64,000 nt of DNA from Salegentibacter holothuriorum (GCF_900168045.1 NZ_FUYY01000001.1:682001-746000); one strand, 5' to 3'; positions 1 to 9,565 are shown, counted from the first letter of the stretch. The notes: generated from the sequence alone by a model not told the origin. Translations and numbers: made by a program.

Positions 1-108
1 CCCAAAATTAGAAGTAGGTTCACCTTCGCGATATTTCGGATCTGAGGATACACAAGAAAAAATCACTAACAAAGCTGTTAGTGATATAAAGATGTTAGTT
101 TTTTTCAT
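1..108 (-). CDS. Lipoprotein N-terminus, partial (runs off window)
   Basis: An ATG at 108 on the minus strand opens 36 codons that run off the left edge. The residues are a Lys-rich start, a hydrophobic stretch and a VIFSC lipobox with Cys at residue 19, followed by a polar linker. This is a type II signal peptide, so the product should be a lipid-anchored envelope protein. It is divergent from the HD-domain gene, with 54 bases between the two starts. Too little remains to name a family. Confidence 0.7.
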   Translation of the reverse strand, partial: MKKTNIFISLTALLVIFSCVSSDPKYREGEPTSNFG

Positions 109-162
109 AAGGGGTATTGAACATTTTTTGTACTTTGGCTAAACAAAAACAAGCTAAAATAT

Positions 163-1347
163 ATGAATAATCTCATTGAGAAAGCAGATGATTTTGTTTT
201 AAATCTTTTTAAGGAAAAATTACCGAATACGTATATATACCACAACTATAGGCACACACAACGTGTGGTTAAAAGTACTAAAGAATTAATTGCCAATTCT
301 GAAATTAATGTTAAACAAGAAGAAGCTCTATTGCTTGCTGCCTGGTTACACGACACCGGATATACGCGTACTTTTAAAGGCCATGAGAAGGAAAGTGTTA
401 ATATAGCCAGGGAATTTCTGGAACAGCATAATGCCACCCCAGAACTGATTAAAGAGGTGACAAATAACATTGAAGCGACAAAGTTTGATGCTACACCAGA
501 GAGCATTTCTGAAAAGATTATAAAAGATGCCGATTCTTCTCATTTTGCAAAAGATTATTTTGAGGAAACCAGTGAACTTTTAAGGCAGGAATTGGAACTT
601 CATAACATTAAGAATTTTACTACTGCCGAATGGATACAGGAAAACATAAGAATGTTTACTGAAGAACATCAATTCTATACAGATTATGCCATTGAAGAAT
701 GGGGGCCTGCAAAGGAAGAAAATCTACTGCAACTTATTGAGGATAAAAATAAACAACAAAAAAAGCTAAAGAAAGAGGAAGCTAAAGCGCGTATGAAGGC
801 GCGTTATAAAAACGATAATCCCGAAAGAAGTATTCAAACACTTTTTAGGGTAACGCTTAGAAACCATATAAAACTTAGTGATATTGCCGATACTAAGGCA
901 AATATTCTACTTTCGGTAAACGCGATTATTATTTCTTTGGCCCTGGCCAATATGATCCCAAAACTAGATGCTGCCAGTAATAAGCATTTATTGATCCCTA
1001 CCCTAATTCTTATTTTATTTAGCGTAGCTTCCATCATTCTCTCTGTATTATCTACAAGGCCACAGGTAACCAGTGGAGAATTCACAAAAGAGCAGGTTAA
1101 AAATAGGGAGGTAAACCTTTTATTCTTCGGAAATAGCCATAAAATGCCTTTTGAACAGTTTAAATGGGGAATGAAGGAAATAATAAAAGATAAAGATTAT
1201 GTCTATGAATCTTTGATGTTAGACCTCCATTTACTTGGTAAAGTTTTACATAGAAAATATAAAATACTCAGAATTACCTATACCGTATTTATGATAGGAA
1301 TTATCATTTCGGTAATTGCCTTTGTTGGAGCGTTTTACCTAATGTAA
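163..1347 (+). CDS. HD-domain phosphohydrolase fused to Pycsar-type effector membrane domain
   Basis: This is a 394-residue fusion. Residues about 20-130 form an HD phosphohydrolase domain with H27/H31, the H63-D64 doublet, H74 and an Asp near 122, which are the usual metal ligands. A charged Lys/Glu-rich linker (about 185-220) follows. Residues about 223-394 match my memory of the DUF5706/PycTM effector domain of Pycsar antiphage systems: an LSDIADTKANILLSVNA segment, two membrane helices (about 247-265 and 276-297), a soluble loop and a last helix (about 369-392). HD proteins of this class often hydrolyse nucleotides or cyclic dinucleotides, so the enzyme part may act on the ligand sensed by the membrane part; that is inference. 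No nucleotide cyclase is visible nearby. The stop codon overlaps the convergent GAF gene by 9 bases. Confidence 0.8.
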   Translation: MNNLIEKADDFVLNLFKEKLPNTYIYHNYRHTQRVVKSTKELIANSEINVKQEEALLLAAWLHDTGYTRTFKGHEKESVNIAREFLEQHNATPELIKEVTNNIEATKFDATPESISEKIIKDADSSHFAKDYFEETSELLRQELELHNIKNFTTAEWIQENIRMFTEEHQFYTDYAIEEWGPAKEENLLQLIEDKNKQQKKLKKEEAKARMKARYKNDNPERSIQTLFRVTLRNHIKLSDIADTKANILLSVNAIIISLALANMIPKLDAASNKHLLIPTLILILFSVASIILSVLSTRPQVTSGEFTKEQVKNREVNLLFFGNSHKMPFEQFKWGMKEIIKDKDYVYESLMLDLHLLGKVLHRKYKILRITYTVFMIGIIISVIAFVGAFYLM

Positions 1348-3708
1348 TTCTTCCATTAAATTTTCATAAGTAATAGTTCTATCGGGTTCGTTGCTATTGG
1401 GCGTATATAATACTTCTACTCTAATAGCTTTGAGCCCAACTACACCTTGCACATCTTCAAGATCTAATAACTCTACCTCGTCACCAAGATAATTTTTAGT
1501 CTGTAGATATTTAATATATCTTAAATACTCTTTTTCGTCTGCACGTTGACTATATACTATTGCTATTTTACCTTTTTGAGTGACACGCTCTTCTGTTCCT
1601 TTTATAAATGATTTATCAATACGCTTTTTAATTATCTCGTAACGTGCATTATAAGTACCGTCTACGTCAAACTTTTTCTCATCCATTCGGTAGCGTATAG
1701 ACATGGTGGAATTATAAACTAAAATTAAAGAAGCAGCATCTAATTTAATAGGGGTGGTTTGTTGTAGCTGGTAAAAACGGTTTTCCATTTCGCACATTGT
1801 ACTTAACTGCCAAAGCCTTAAATTATAAAGATAAACCTTGTTGAAAGGACGCTCCTTTACCATAGAAGCACCAATGTAAATATTATGGTCTACACCATCG
1901 GTTTTATAGCGTTCAAAATAATGCGGGTAAATCTTTTGGGCATCAATTTGTTTCCTATCTAAAAACCGGGACATCGTACGGTTTATTTGCTGTACGGTTT
2001 TATCATAATTTTTTCTATGATTATAGATTATTCCAGTTTCCGGATTAAGCTTATTCTGATACTCTTCTACCAGCTCCTTTAATTCTGAAGACTGATTTCG
2101 CAAATGACTCATTATAGGATTAACTTCCTTTTGCAATAAGTTGAAAACCTTTTGCTCGCTGGAAGCATTAAGACTACTATCCAGATCTTCCATAAAATCG
2201 GAAATTCTAAATTTTACCTGCTCATAAATGGGCAGTTCTTCCAATTTATAAGCCATATCAATTATAGACTGAATTTCCTCTAATTGGTGGAGCAAATCTT
2301 TTTGAATGGCTTCATTTCGGGCATCAGAAGAAGCTACTACATCAATTTGGCCGTAAAGCGGATATATATCTTTAAAGACAATGTCTTTAAATGAAGCCAG
2401 GCCATCATCATCATAATCTTTAATATATTTCTTCGCCTCCTTCTCAAACACCCACAAAACACTAGGATGTATTGAAGTACACTCGCTCTGTATTACGGCC
2501 TTTACCCTATTCTCAAAATCACTCCGGTTTCTATCTACCGCAGTAGCGATATAAGGTAGAATCTCATCTAACTTTATAGTATTAATACTGTTAAGTTGAT
2601 TTTTCTTTTTTGCCACCAATTCTAAAACTCCCAGTAAGCGATTATTTTTTACGACCGGAGCCAGAATGCAGCTTTTTACATCACTTTCTTTAAGACGCCT
2701 GGAAAGAATATTATTTTTAGTTTTTTTGGCATAATCTTCAACATTGGCAATACTAAAAAAACTATAATCTTTAAAAATATTATTAAAACCTTCTTCGCAA
2801 ACTCCTTCCCTACACTCGCTCACTAATTCATCATTAAGAATATAACTATTAGCTTCTTTATATTCCATTTTCTCAAACATCTCATCTTGCGGATTATATA
2901 CCGTAAATCCTACTCTTAAGTCTGGGATTTTATAAATTGACCTAAAAATTTCTTCCAGCTTTAAAAGTTCGTCCTGTTCTGTTGATTTTTCAAAAAGCAA
3001 GGCTGTTTTTAGTTCAGATATTGCATCGTCCATTGTAACATCTGTAAGGTTTACTATGGTAAAACCTTTAAAAACCCAGCTTTGCGGCGGAAATTTCTCT
3101 TTCCAGAGATCTATATTCTCAACATTCTGTAGTAATTCATCTACATCTTCATCAGTGATTTTTTTAGCTTCCTCTTTGGGAAAAATATCTATAAAATCAC
3201 CGTTCAAGGCAATACGAAATCGTCTAATAATCCCCTGTTCATCTGGAATATCAAAATATAAGGGCCTTGAGTAATCTATATTATACCCATAATAATCATT
3301 AAGAATGTTGATGCATTCCTGTACATAAATGGTTTTATTGTCCAGGTTTCTTATTTCTAGCTCAAAATCATTTGGAGCCGACTCCATTATTTTTTTTAAA
3401 CGCTTAGATCTATTAAATAAAAAGTTTTGAAAGGGTACAGATGCAGCCTTTATTTCATTATTGGTAAGTACGCTTGGAAAAAGGTCATCCAGCAAAACCC
3501 TTACCGGCTCTTTATATTTTTTAAGTTCATTAAAATCTTTAATCCCCTGGGTTAACGCCGGGAAAGATTTTACATGCTCTAAAATACTTTTAATATAATT
3601 ACGAGCAACCTCACTTTCTTCATGCTTCAGTTGTCTCTTATATTGTTCCACAACTTTATGAAAACTAATCTGAATCTCAAAAGGTAATTCTTCTTTCTGT
3701 TCTGTCAT
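1339..3708 (-). CDS. GAF domain-containing protein
   Basis: This 789-residue soluble protein has no signal peptide. The clearest domain is GAF-like, about residues 230-395, with an SCILAPVVKNNRLLGVLEL core strand and a following helix that ends in TAVDR. The rest is mostly helical and charged, with an N-terminal helical region (1-110) and a long alpha-rich C-terminal half. GAF domains bind small ligands or mediate dimerisation, but no output domain (HTH, kinase, GGDEF) is recognisable here. I know similar large GAF proteins as conserved hypotheticals in Flavobacteriaceae. It is convergent with the HD-PycTM gene, and its start lies about 136 bases from the TlpA-like gene, which is divergent. 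Confidence 0.7.
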   Translation of the reverse strand: MTEQKEELPFEIQISFHKVVEQYKRQLKHEESEVARNYIKSILEHVKSFPALTQGIKDFNELKKYKEPVRVLLDDLFPSVLTNNEIKAASVPFQNFLFNRSKRLKKIMESAPNDFELEIRNLDNKTIYVQECINILNDYYGYNIDYSRPLYFDIPDEQGIIRRFRIALNGDFIDIFPKEEAKKITDEDVDELLQNVENIDLWKEKFPPQSWVFKGFTIVNLTDVTMDDAISELKTALLFEKSTEQDELLKLEEIFRSIYKIPDLRVGFTVYNPQDEMFEKMEYKEANSYILNDELVSECREGVCEEGFNNIFKDYSFFSIANVEDYAKKTKNNILSRRLKESDVKSCILAPVVKNNRLLGVLELVAKKKNQLNSINTIKLDEILPYIATAVDRNRSDFENRVKAVIQSECTSIHPSVLWVFEKEAKKYIKDYDDDGLASFKDIVFKDIYPLYGQIDVVASSDARNEAIQKDLLHQLEEIQSIIDMAYKLEELPIYEQVKFRISDFMEDLDSSLNASSEQKVFNLLQKEVNPIMSHLRNQSSELKELVEEYQNKLNPETGIIYNHRKNYDKTVQQINRTMSRFLDRKQIDAQKIYPHYFERYKTDGVDHNIYIGASMVKERPFNKVYLYNLRLWQLSTMCEMENRFYQLQQTTPIKLDAASLILVYNSTMSIRYRMDEKKFDVDGTYNARYEIIKKRIDKSFIKGTEERVTQKGKIAIVYSQRADEKEYLRYIKYLQTKNYLGDEVELLDLEDVQGVVGLKAIRVEVLYTPNSNEPDRTITYENLMEELH

Positions 3709-3817
3709 AAATAGGTAATATCAGTTAAAATTACATATTCCTCAAGGCTTACAAATTTACATAGTTGAAATTAACAATTTTTTATAAGATTACGAATGCA
3801 TTGCAATGCGAGATGCT

Positions 3818-3825
3818 TATTTTTG
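3818..3825 (+). promoter_or_regulatory. Bacteroidota -7 box of tlpA-like gene
   Basis: TATTTTTG matches the Bacteroidota -7 consensus TAnnTTTG. It lies 20 bases before the ATG at 3845, which would give a short leader. A TTG at 3801-3803 could be the -33 part, but the spacing is tight. Confidence 0.5.
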
Positions 3826-3844
3826 CTTAAACAAAATAAATTAT

Positions 3845-4966
3845 ATGCGTAAAATAATAATGATGCTTGCTGTTGCAGCTGCATTTACTTCCTGCCAGGA
3901 AGATAAAGGTTATACAATCTCTGGTGAGGCTTCTAAGATGGAAGACGGCAAAATGGTATATGTTTCTGAAATTGATGAAAAAACCAACCGTCCTAACCGT
4001 GTAGACTCTACCGCTATTAAAGATGGACATTTTGAACTGGACCTTCAAGACCCCGAAACTTCTAATTTAAGTTTTCTTGAATTTGAAGGCACACAGGGAA
4101 ATGTAATTTTTATTTCTGAAAATGAAGAAATAAAATTCAAGATTTATAAGGATAGTCTTCGTGCTTCTGAAATAACCGGAGGAAAAGAAAATAAGATATT
4201 ACAGGAGTATTTAGGCCACTTAAAACAGGTAAATGAAAAAGTGATGAAAGGCCGTACCGCAATGCGAACTGCTTTTCAACAAAAAGACAGCACTAAACTT
4301 ACAAGCCTTCAGGAAACTGAAAAAGAAATTATAGATAATGATAAGGTTTTCAAGAAAAAAATAGTTCAGGAGAATCCGGATTCTTTTGTTTCAATAATGG
4401 TAATAAGCGATATGCTTAGAATGAAATCTTATCCTGTAAACGAAATTAAGGAAATGTACGATGGACTTTCTGAGGAAGTGAAGAATACAGCTATAGGAAA
4501 ACAAATTGGTGAAAATCTGGAAAAGGAAAACAAAGTAGCAGTAGGAAGTAAAGCTCCTAATTTTACCGCTCCAACTCCAGAAGGTGATGAGCTTGCTTTA
4601 AAAGATGTTATGGGAAAAGTTACTGTAATAGATTTTTGGGCAGCCTGGTGTAAACCTTGTCGCGTTGAGAACCCAAACCTGGTTAAAACTTATAATAAAT
4701 ATAAAGACGATGGTTTAAGCATAATTGGTGTTTCTTTAGATCGCCCGGGACAAAAAGACCGCTGGATTAAAGCTATTAAAGACGATGGTTTACCCTGGCA
4801 CCAGGTTTCTAACCTGGAATTTTGGCAGGATCCGGTTGCTCAGTTATACGGAATTAAAGCTATCCCAGCCGCTTTTGTACTAGATGAAGAAGGAACCATT
4901 GTAGCTCGTGATCTTAGAGGTGCCGATTTAGATAAAAAAATTGGAGAATTGCTTAATAAAGGCTAA
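3845..4966 (+). CDS. TlpA-like thiol:disulfide lipoprotein (DUF4369 + thioredoxin fold)
   Basis: I chose the ATG at 3845, 13 codons into the open frame, because it opens a clean lipoprotein signal (MRKIIMMLAVAAAFTSC, Cys17). The protein is 373 residues. The N-terminal half, about 25-130, has the beta-rich look of DUF4369, with a YTISGEASKMEDGKMVYV start. A helical spacer follows, then an AhpC/TSA-type thioredoxin domain from about 237 with the redox motif WCKPC (C269 and C272) and the cis-Pro loop KAIPAAFVLDEEG. Such proteins sit on the periplasmic face and reduce disulfides, for example in cytochrome c maturation or for unknown surface clients. It is monocistronic, with a strong hairpin terminator directly downstream. 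Confidence 0.88.
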   Translation: MRKIIMMLAVAAAFTSCQEDKGYTISGEASKMEDGKMVYVSEIDEKTNRPNRVDSTAIKDGHFELDLQDPETSNLSFLEFEGTQGNVIFISENEEIKFKIYKDSLRASEITGGKENKILQEYLGHLKQVNEKVMKGRTAMRTAFQQKDSTKLTSLQETEKEIIDNDKVFKKKIVQENPDSFVSIMVISDMLRMKSYPVNEIKEMYDGLSEEVKNTAIGKQIGENLEKENKVAVGSKAPNFTAPTPEGDELALKDVMGKVTVIDFWAAWCKPCRVENPNLVKTYNKYKDDGLSIIGVSLDRPGQKDRWIKAIKDDGLPWHQVSNLEFWQDPVAQLYGIKAIPAAFVLDEEGTIVARDLRGADLDKKIGELLNKG

Positions 4967-4990
4967 TTGTTAAAAACAACTAATACATAA

Positions 4991-5020
4991 AAAAAGCGCC
5001 GTAAAGGCGCTTTTTTTCTT
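4991..5020. terminator. Bidirectional intrinsic terminator
   Basis: Perfect stem AAAAAGCGCC/GGCGCTTTTT with a 5-base loop. It is followed by a T-run on the plus strand and has an A-run before it. It separates the convergent TlpA-like and SIMPL genes and can serve both. Confidence 0.9.
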
Positions 5021-5036
5021 TAAAGGTAATTAAGTC

Positions 5037-5729
5037 TTATTCCATTAAAAGCTGGAAAGCTACATTCACTTTTACATTAATTTCCATTTCTCCAGGTGCA
5101 ATAGTCTCCTGTTTTGCGCCCTGATCTGAAGAAGCTTTCATTTCCATGGCACGATAAACAGGTTGATAATTACTACTGCTTCCCTCACTTATCATAAAAG
5201 CCTTTCCTACAGTTTGTCCTAAAGGCTCAGCTAGCGCTTTAGCCTTTTCTTTAGCATTTAAAACAGCCTTTTTTCTCGCTGCCACTTTATGTTTATCAAT
5301 ATCGGAAGATTCAAATTCAATTCCGTTAATTCCATTAAGGCCATTTTCCAATAGCCCTTTCATGATTGCTTCATACTTACTAATGTCTTCTAAAGTAATA
5401 GAAATAGCCTGACTAGCTACATAGGTATACGTTTTATCATTGTAATTATACCTTTTATTTAAATTAACATAATCTGTATTAATATTTTTTTCAGATATAT
5501 CTTCAGATTTCAGGAACTTAATCACTTTATTTACTACTTCATCATTTTGAGATTTTACCGAAGTGGCACTCTGGCCTTCGTGTTCAATCCTGGAATTTAT
5601 GGTCACCTTATCTGGGGTTACTTTTACAATTCCCTCCCCGGTAACATGAATTCCCGGATTGTTATTATTGTTTTGAGCCTGCATTCCTATACCTGCAACT
5701 ACTGCAAAAAGTAAGATTATTTTTTTCAT
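5037..5729 (-). CDS. SIMPL domain-containing secreted protein (DUF541)
   Basis: The start is taken at the ATG at 5729, which gives a signal peptide (MKKIILLFAVVAGIGMQAQ) cleaved near Gln19, followed by an Asn-rich linker. The open frame upstream adds only eight unlikely residues. The mature part begins IHVTGEGIVKVTPDKVTI, the hallmark of the SIMPL/DUF541 family. It continues with the family's central helical part and the conserved run of Ala/Lys-rich helices (KAVLNAKEKAKALAEPLGQ). The protein is 230 residues, the normal family length. Family members are periplasmic or outer-membrane associated, and some form large oligomers; the biochemical function is unknown. Confidence 0.88.
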   Translation of the reverse strand: MKKIILLFAVVAGIGMQAQNNNNNPGIHVTGEGIVKVTPDKVTINSRIEHEGQSATSVKSQNDEVVNKVIKFLKSEDISEKNINTDYVNLNKRYNYNDKTYTYVASQAISITLEDISKYEAIMKGLLENGLNGINGIEFESSDIDKHKVAARKKAVLNAKEKAKALAEPLGQTVGKAFMISEGSSSNYQPVYRAMEMKASSDQGAKQETIAPGEMEINVKVNVAFQLLME

Positions 5730-5778
5730 ATAGCTAATTGTTTTTAGTTGCAACCTTTAATACAATAAGAATACCAAA

Positions 5779-6426
5779 TTAGATTCTCCCCATTTTTTGC
5801 AGTACAAACAAGACTATAATTGGAAGAGCAAGTAATATTACCATAAGCAAATGCTCTTCAAAAACCCAGCTAGCAAGAAGAAGCGTTAATAAATACCCGC
5901 CTACCGCACCACCAAAATGCGCATCATGACCAATATTTCCCAACTGGCGTTTCATCCCATAAATAGTATAAAACAAATATCCTATTCCAAAAATATAAGC
6001 AGGCACAGGAATAATAAAAAACAATCCAAGCATCATATCTGGTCTTAGTAAAATAGCAGAATAAAGAACACCCATTACTGCTCCACTTGCTCCTACGGCT
6101 GTGTAGTATAAGTCTTTCTTATGAAAGTAATATGAAAGTAAATTACCTAAAACAAGACTGCCGAGGTAAACCAAAACAAAGCCTACAGTTCCTAAAAAGA
6201 AGATTACAGAATTAGCGAAAAAATAAAGGGTAAGCATATTAACCAAAAGGTGGGTGGTATTTACGTGCAAGAACCCAGAAGTAAGAATTTGATATTTGGC
6301 ACCACGATTAATATCGGCAATATTAAATTTATATTTCTGAAAAAAAGAATCATCTTTAAATCCTTTGAATGAAACCAATACATTTACACCAATAATTATA
6401 AGGGTAACCAGGTTTAATTCTCCCAT
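5779..6426 (-). CDS. Rhomboid family intramembrane serine protease
   Basis: A 215-residue polytopic membrane protein. The rhomboid signatures are all present: the oxyanion-region HVNTTHLLVNM (H60...N63), the nucleophile motif GASGAVMG (Ser114) and the catalytic His in AHFGG (His170). Six hydrophobic segments can be read, which fits the bacterial six-helix core without extra domains. It cleaves membrane-anchored substrates inside the bilayer; no substrate can be inferred here. It lies 49 bases upstream of the SIMPL gene on the same strand, so co-transcription is possible. Confidence 0.92.
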   Translation of the reverse strand: MGELNLVTLIIIGVNVLVSFKGFKDDSFFQKYKFNIADINRGAKYQILTSGFLHVNTTHLLVNMLTLYFFANSVIFFLGTVGFVLVYLGSLVLGNLLSYYFHKKDLYYTAVGASGAVMGVLYSAILLRPDMMLGLFFIIPVPAYIFGIGYLFYTIYGMKRQLGNIGHDAHFGGAVGGYLLTLLLASWVFEEHLLMVILLALPIIVLFVLQKMGRI

Positions 6427-6478
6427 AGTAGCTTTAGTTTAGTGCCAAATATACCATATATTTGCTGAAAATTATTTT

Positions 6479-7381
6479 ATGCAGGCTGTAGTTTTTTGGT
6501 TGTTTTATCCCTTTCTTTGGCTTATCTCCATACTCCCTTTTTGGCTTTTTTATTGCGTCTCAGATGTAGTTTACTTTATAGTTTATCACCTTATTGGTTA
6601 TAGAAAAAAAACTGTGACAGATAACTTAAAGTTAGTTTTCCCTGAAAAATCAACGGAAGAAATTATTACAATACGGAAGAAATTTTACTCACACATGTGT
6701 GATATGTTCCTGGAAATGGTAAAGAGTATTTCAATTTCTGAAGAGGAATTAAAAAAACGCTTTGTTTACACCAATATTGAAGAAATAAGACGCATAGAAA
6801 AACTGGATAAAAGTATTATGCTTATGTGCGGGCATTATGCCAGTTTTGAGTGGCTATTTGCACTACAACTCCACGATCTTAAACACGATGCTTTTGGTAT
6901 TTATAAAAAAATTAAAAATCCGGGCTTTGATAAATTAATTAATGATATTAGAAAAAGGTTTGGGGCAGAACTTATTCAAAATTCCAAAGCCAATATGCGA
7001 ATTGCCCGCAACGAACAGGCGGGTTCACGTGGTGCTTATGCCATGATAGCCGACCAATCTCCAAAATCTCCAAGCTATAAATTCTGGACCGACTTTATGG
7101 ATAAAAAAGTGCCTTTTTATACAGGTTCTGAAAGGATAGCGAAAGAATTTGACATGGTGGTGCTTTACCTGCACGTAGAAAAAGTAAAAAGAGGCCATTA
7201 TGAGGCCTCTTTAATTAACATTTCTGATAATCCTTCTGAAACTGAGAACAACCAAATTACTTTAGATTATATTCAGCTTTTAGAAAAACAAATTCGGGAA
7301 AAACCAGAATTTTATCTCTGGACGCATAAACGCTGGAAGCATCTTGGAAAAAAAATTCCAAAAAATGCAACAGTGCTTTAA
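6479..7381 (+). CDS. LpxL/HtrB-type lysophospholipid acyltransferase family protein
   Basis: The 300-residue protein starts with a hydrophobic anchor (residues about 5-38) and has the acyltransferase catalytic motif CGHYASFE (His119...Glu124, the HxxxxE/D pair). Further family blocks follow, including ADQSPKSPSYKFWTDFMDKKVPFYTG and the C-terminal LWTHKRWKH. LpxL-like enzymes add secondary acyl chains to lipid A precursors at the inner membrane, and the same fold also works on other lipids such as flavolipids or ornithine lipids. The exact acceptor is not determined. The 3' end overlaps the convergent glmM gene by 4 bases. Confidence 0.88.
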   Translation: MQAVVFWLFYPFLWLISILPFWLFYCVSDVVYFIVYHLIGYRKKTVTDNLKLVFPEKSTEEIITIRKKFYSHMCDMFLEMVKSISISEEELKKRFVYTNIEEIRRIEKLDKSIMLMCGHYASFEWLFALQLHDLKHDAFGIYKKIKNPGFDKLINDIRKRFGAELIQNSKANMRIARNEQAGSRGAYAMIADQSPKSPSYKFWTDFMDKKVPFYTGSERIAKEFDMVVLYLHVEKVKRGHYEASLINISDNPSETENNQITLDYIQLLEKQIREKPEFYLWTHKRWKHLGKKIPKNATVL

Positions 7382-8763
7382 CCCACTATCTTTTCTATTT
7401 CTTTAATCATATCCTGGGCTAGATCATCTGCTTTATCTTGAGATTTTGCTTCGGTATAAATCCTAATAATAGGTTCGGTATTCGATTTTCTTAAATGCAC
7501 CCAGTTTTCAGCGAAATCAATTTTCACTCCGTCTACGGTAGAGATTTCTTCGCTCTTATATTTTTCCTCCATCGCTTTTAAAATCTCGTCTACATCAATC
7601 TCGGGAGTCAACTGGATTTTATTTTTACTCATAAAATAGGCCGTATACTCTTTTCTTAATTCAGATACACTAATATTTTTTTCAGCTAAATGAGTTAAAA
7701 ATAATCCAACACCTACCAGACTGTCACGTCCATAATGCGATTCAGGATAAATAATTCCGCCATTCCCTTCTCCACCAATTACAGCTTTAACATCTTTCAT
7801 TAGCTGTACTACATTCACTTCACCTACCGCACTGGCCTTATAATCTCCACCGTATTTTTTAGTAACATCATTAAGTGCTCTAGATGAAGATAGGTTGCTC
7901 ACGGTATTACCCGGAGTTTTAGAAAGCACATAATCTGCACACGCCACAAGCGTGTACTCCTCACCAAACATTTCTCCATGTTCATCAATAAACGCCAGTC
8001 TATCTACATCTGGATCTACCACAATACCAAAATCTGCTTTCTCTTTTTTAACCAATTCACAAATGTCGGTGAGGTGCTCCTTTAAAGGCTCGGGATTATG
8101 AGGGAAATGACCATTTGGCTCACAGTATAATTCTATAACCTCTACTCCCATTTTTTCAAGAAGCTTGGGGATAGCAATCCCACCGGTAGAATTCACTCCA
8201 TCTACAACCACTTTAAAACCTGCTTTCTTTATCTTTTCAGCGTCTACAAGTTTAAGTTTTAAAACTTCCTCTATATGAATATCTATATAATCGTCTTTTC
8301 TGGTAATTGTTCCCAGATCATCAACTTCAGAGAAATTAAAATTATCTTGTTCTGCATACTCCAAAATTTTTGCTCCTGCCGCCCCATCAAGAAACTCTCC
8401 TTTGTTATTTAATAATTTCAGCGCATTCCATTGCTTTGGATTATGGCTGGCGGTTAGAATAATTCCGCCATCGGCTTTTTCTAATGGCACTGCTATTTCT
8501 ACCGTAGGTGTAGTAGAAAGATCTATATCAATAACATTAATTCCCAATCCTGATAAGGTATTCATAGTTAGTTCCTGAACCATTTTACCAGAAATCCTGG
8601 CGTCCCGACCAACTACAACAGTTAACTTTTTATCATCTGAATTATTTTTTAACCAGGTACCATAAGCAGCAGCAAATTTCACGGTGTCTATTGGTGTTAG
8701 GTTGTCACCGGTTTTACCTCCAATAGTGCCTCGTATTCCTGAAATTGATTTTATTAAACTCAT
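7378..8763 (-). CDS. glmM: Phosphoglucosamine mutase
   Basis: A 461-residue alpha-D-phosphohexomutase. It has the phosphoserine loop TASHNPKQWNALK (Ser106), the metal-binding loop DPDVDR (Asp250, 252, 254), a sugar-binding GGEGNGG loop and the C-terminal phosphate-binding SNTEPIIRIYTEA. The length and the SNTEP motif fit the Bacteroidota GlmM type. It converts glucosamine-6-phosphate to glucosamine-1-phosphate for UDP-GlcNAc, feeding peptidoglycan and LPS. A phosphomannomutase activity cannot be excluded from sequence. It is a single gene, convergent with the acyltransferase. Confidence 0.85.
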   Translation of the reverse strand: MSLIKSISGIRGTIGGKTGDNLTPIDTVKFAAAYGTWLKNNSDDKKLTVVVGRDARISGKMVQELTMNTLSGLGINVIDIDLSTTPTVEIAVPLEKADGGIILTASHNPKQWNALKLLNNKGEFLDGAAGAKILEYAEQDNFNFSEVDDLGTITRKDDYIDIHIEEVLKLKLVDAEKIKKAGFKVVVDGVNSTGGIAIPKLLEKMGVEVIELYCEPNGHFPHNPEPLKEHLTDICELVKKEKADFGIVVDPDVDRLAFIDEHGEMFGEEYTLVACADYVLSKTPGNTVSNLSSSRALNDVTKKYGGDYKASAVGEVNVVQLMKDVKAVIGGEGNGGIIYPESHYGRDSLVGVGLFLTHLAEKNISVSELRKEYTAYFMSKNKIQLTPEIDVDEILKAMEEKYKSEEISTVDGVKIDFAENWVHLRKSNTEPIIRIYTEAKSQDKADDLAQDMIKEIEKIVG

Positions 8764-8971
8764 AAATTTATTTTATAATGAATATTGTTTTTAAGTAAGC
8801 TAACTAAGGGGCAGACTCACAAAATATTTTTTTAGAAAAAATTTTATTTTAGAGATATTATAATCTCCATAATTAATTAAAGTCTTAACAAATATACAAG
8901 GAGCATACCGGTAGCACCAAAACTTAACAAAAATTAAACAGGAAGCTATCTGATTTGCGTAACTTTCAAAA

Positions 8972-9565
8972 ATGAATTTCTTAGCACATATATATCTATC
9001 AGGTGATAATGATGATTTAAAAATTGGAAACTTTATAGCTGATTCGGTTAAAGGGAAGCAATATTTAGAATATCCTCTTGAAATTCAAAAAGGAATAGTA
9101 TTGCATCGCGCCATTGATACATTTACCGATACGCATCCAATTGTAAGCAAAAGTGTAGAACGCTTATTTGCGGGTTATGGCCATTATAGTCGGGTTATTG
9201 TTGATATTTTATACGACCATTTTTTGGCAGCAAACTGGAAAGATTACAGCGATATTCCTTTAAAGTTTTATACTGAAAGTTTTTATAAACTCCTTCAAGA
9301 TAACTTTGAGGTTTTACCAAAACCGGTTCAAAATTTTCTGCCATATATGGTTGCAGATAACTGGCTTTATAACTACCGAAAAATTGAGGGTATTGAAAAA
9401 ATTCTTTTCCAAATGAATAGAAGAATTAAATATCGAACTAAAATGCATTTAGCAGTAGAAGAACTACGTGAGTTTTATAAAGAGTTCGAGGATGAGTTTA
9501 GGAGGTTTTTTGAGGAGCTAAGAACGTATGTTAAAGCTAAGATTAATTCTAAGAAAAATTTGTAA
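8972..9565 (+). CDS. ACP phosphodiesterase-like protein (AcpH/DUF479)
   Basis: This 197-residue protein begins MNFLAHIYLSGDNDDLKIGNF and continues with HRAIDTFTDTHP, the His/Asp-rich signature of AcpH. The helical HD-like remainder is of normal length. AcpH removes the 4'-phosphopantetheine arm from acyl carrier protein in the cytoplasm; Bacteroidota homologues are annotated by similarity only. The start has no alternative upstream. A hairpin terminator follows at 9653. Confidence 0.85.
   Translation: MNFLAHIYLSGDNDDLKIGNFIADSVKGKQYLEYPLEIQKGIVLHRAIDTFTDTHPIVSKSVERLFAGYGHYSRVIVDILYDHFLAANWKDYSDIPLKFYTESFYKLLQDNFEVLPKPVQNFLPYMVADNWLYNYRKIEGIEKILFQMNRRIKYRTKMHLAVEELREFYKEFEDEFRRFFEELRTYVKAKINSKKNL

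Noticed and set aside
163-1347. A complete Pycsar defence operon
   Set aside because: Only the effector-like domain is present; neither the adjacent GAF gene nor the partial lipoprotein resembles a nucleotide cyclase.
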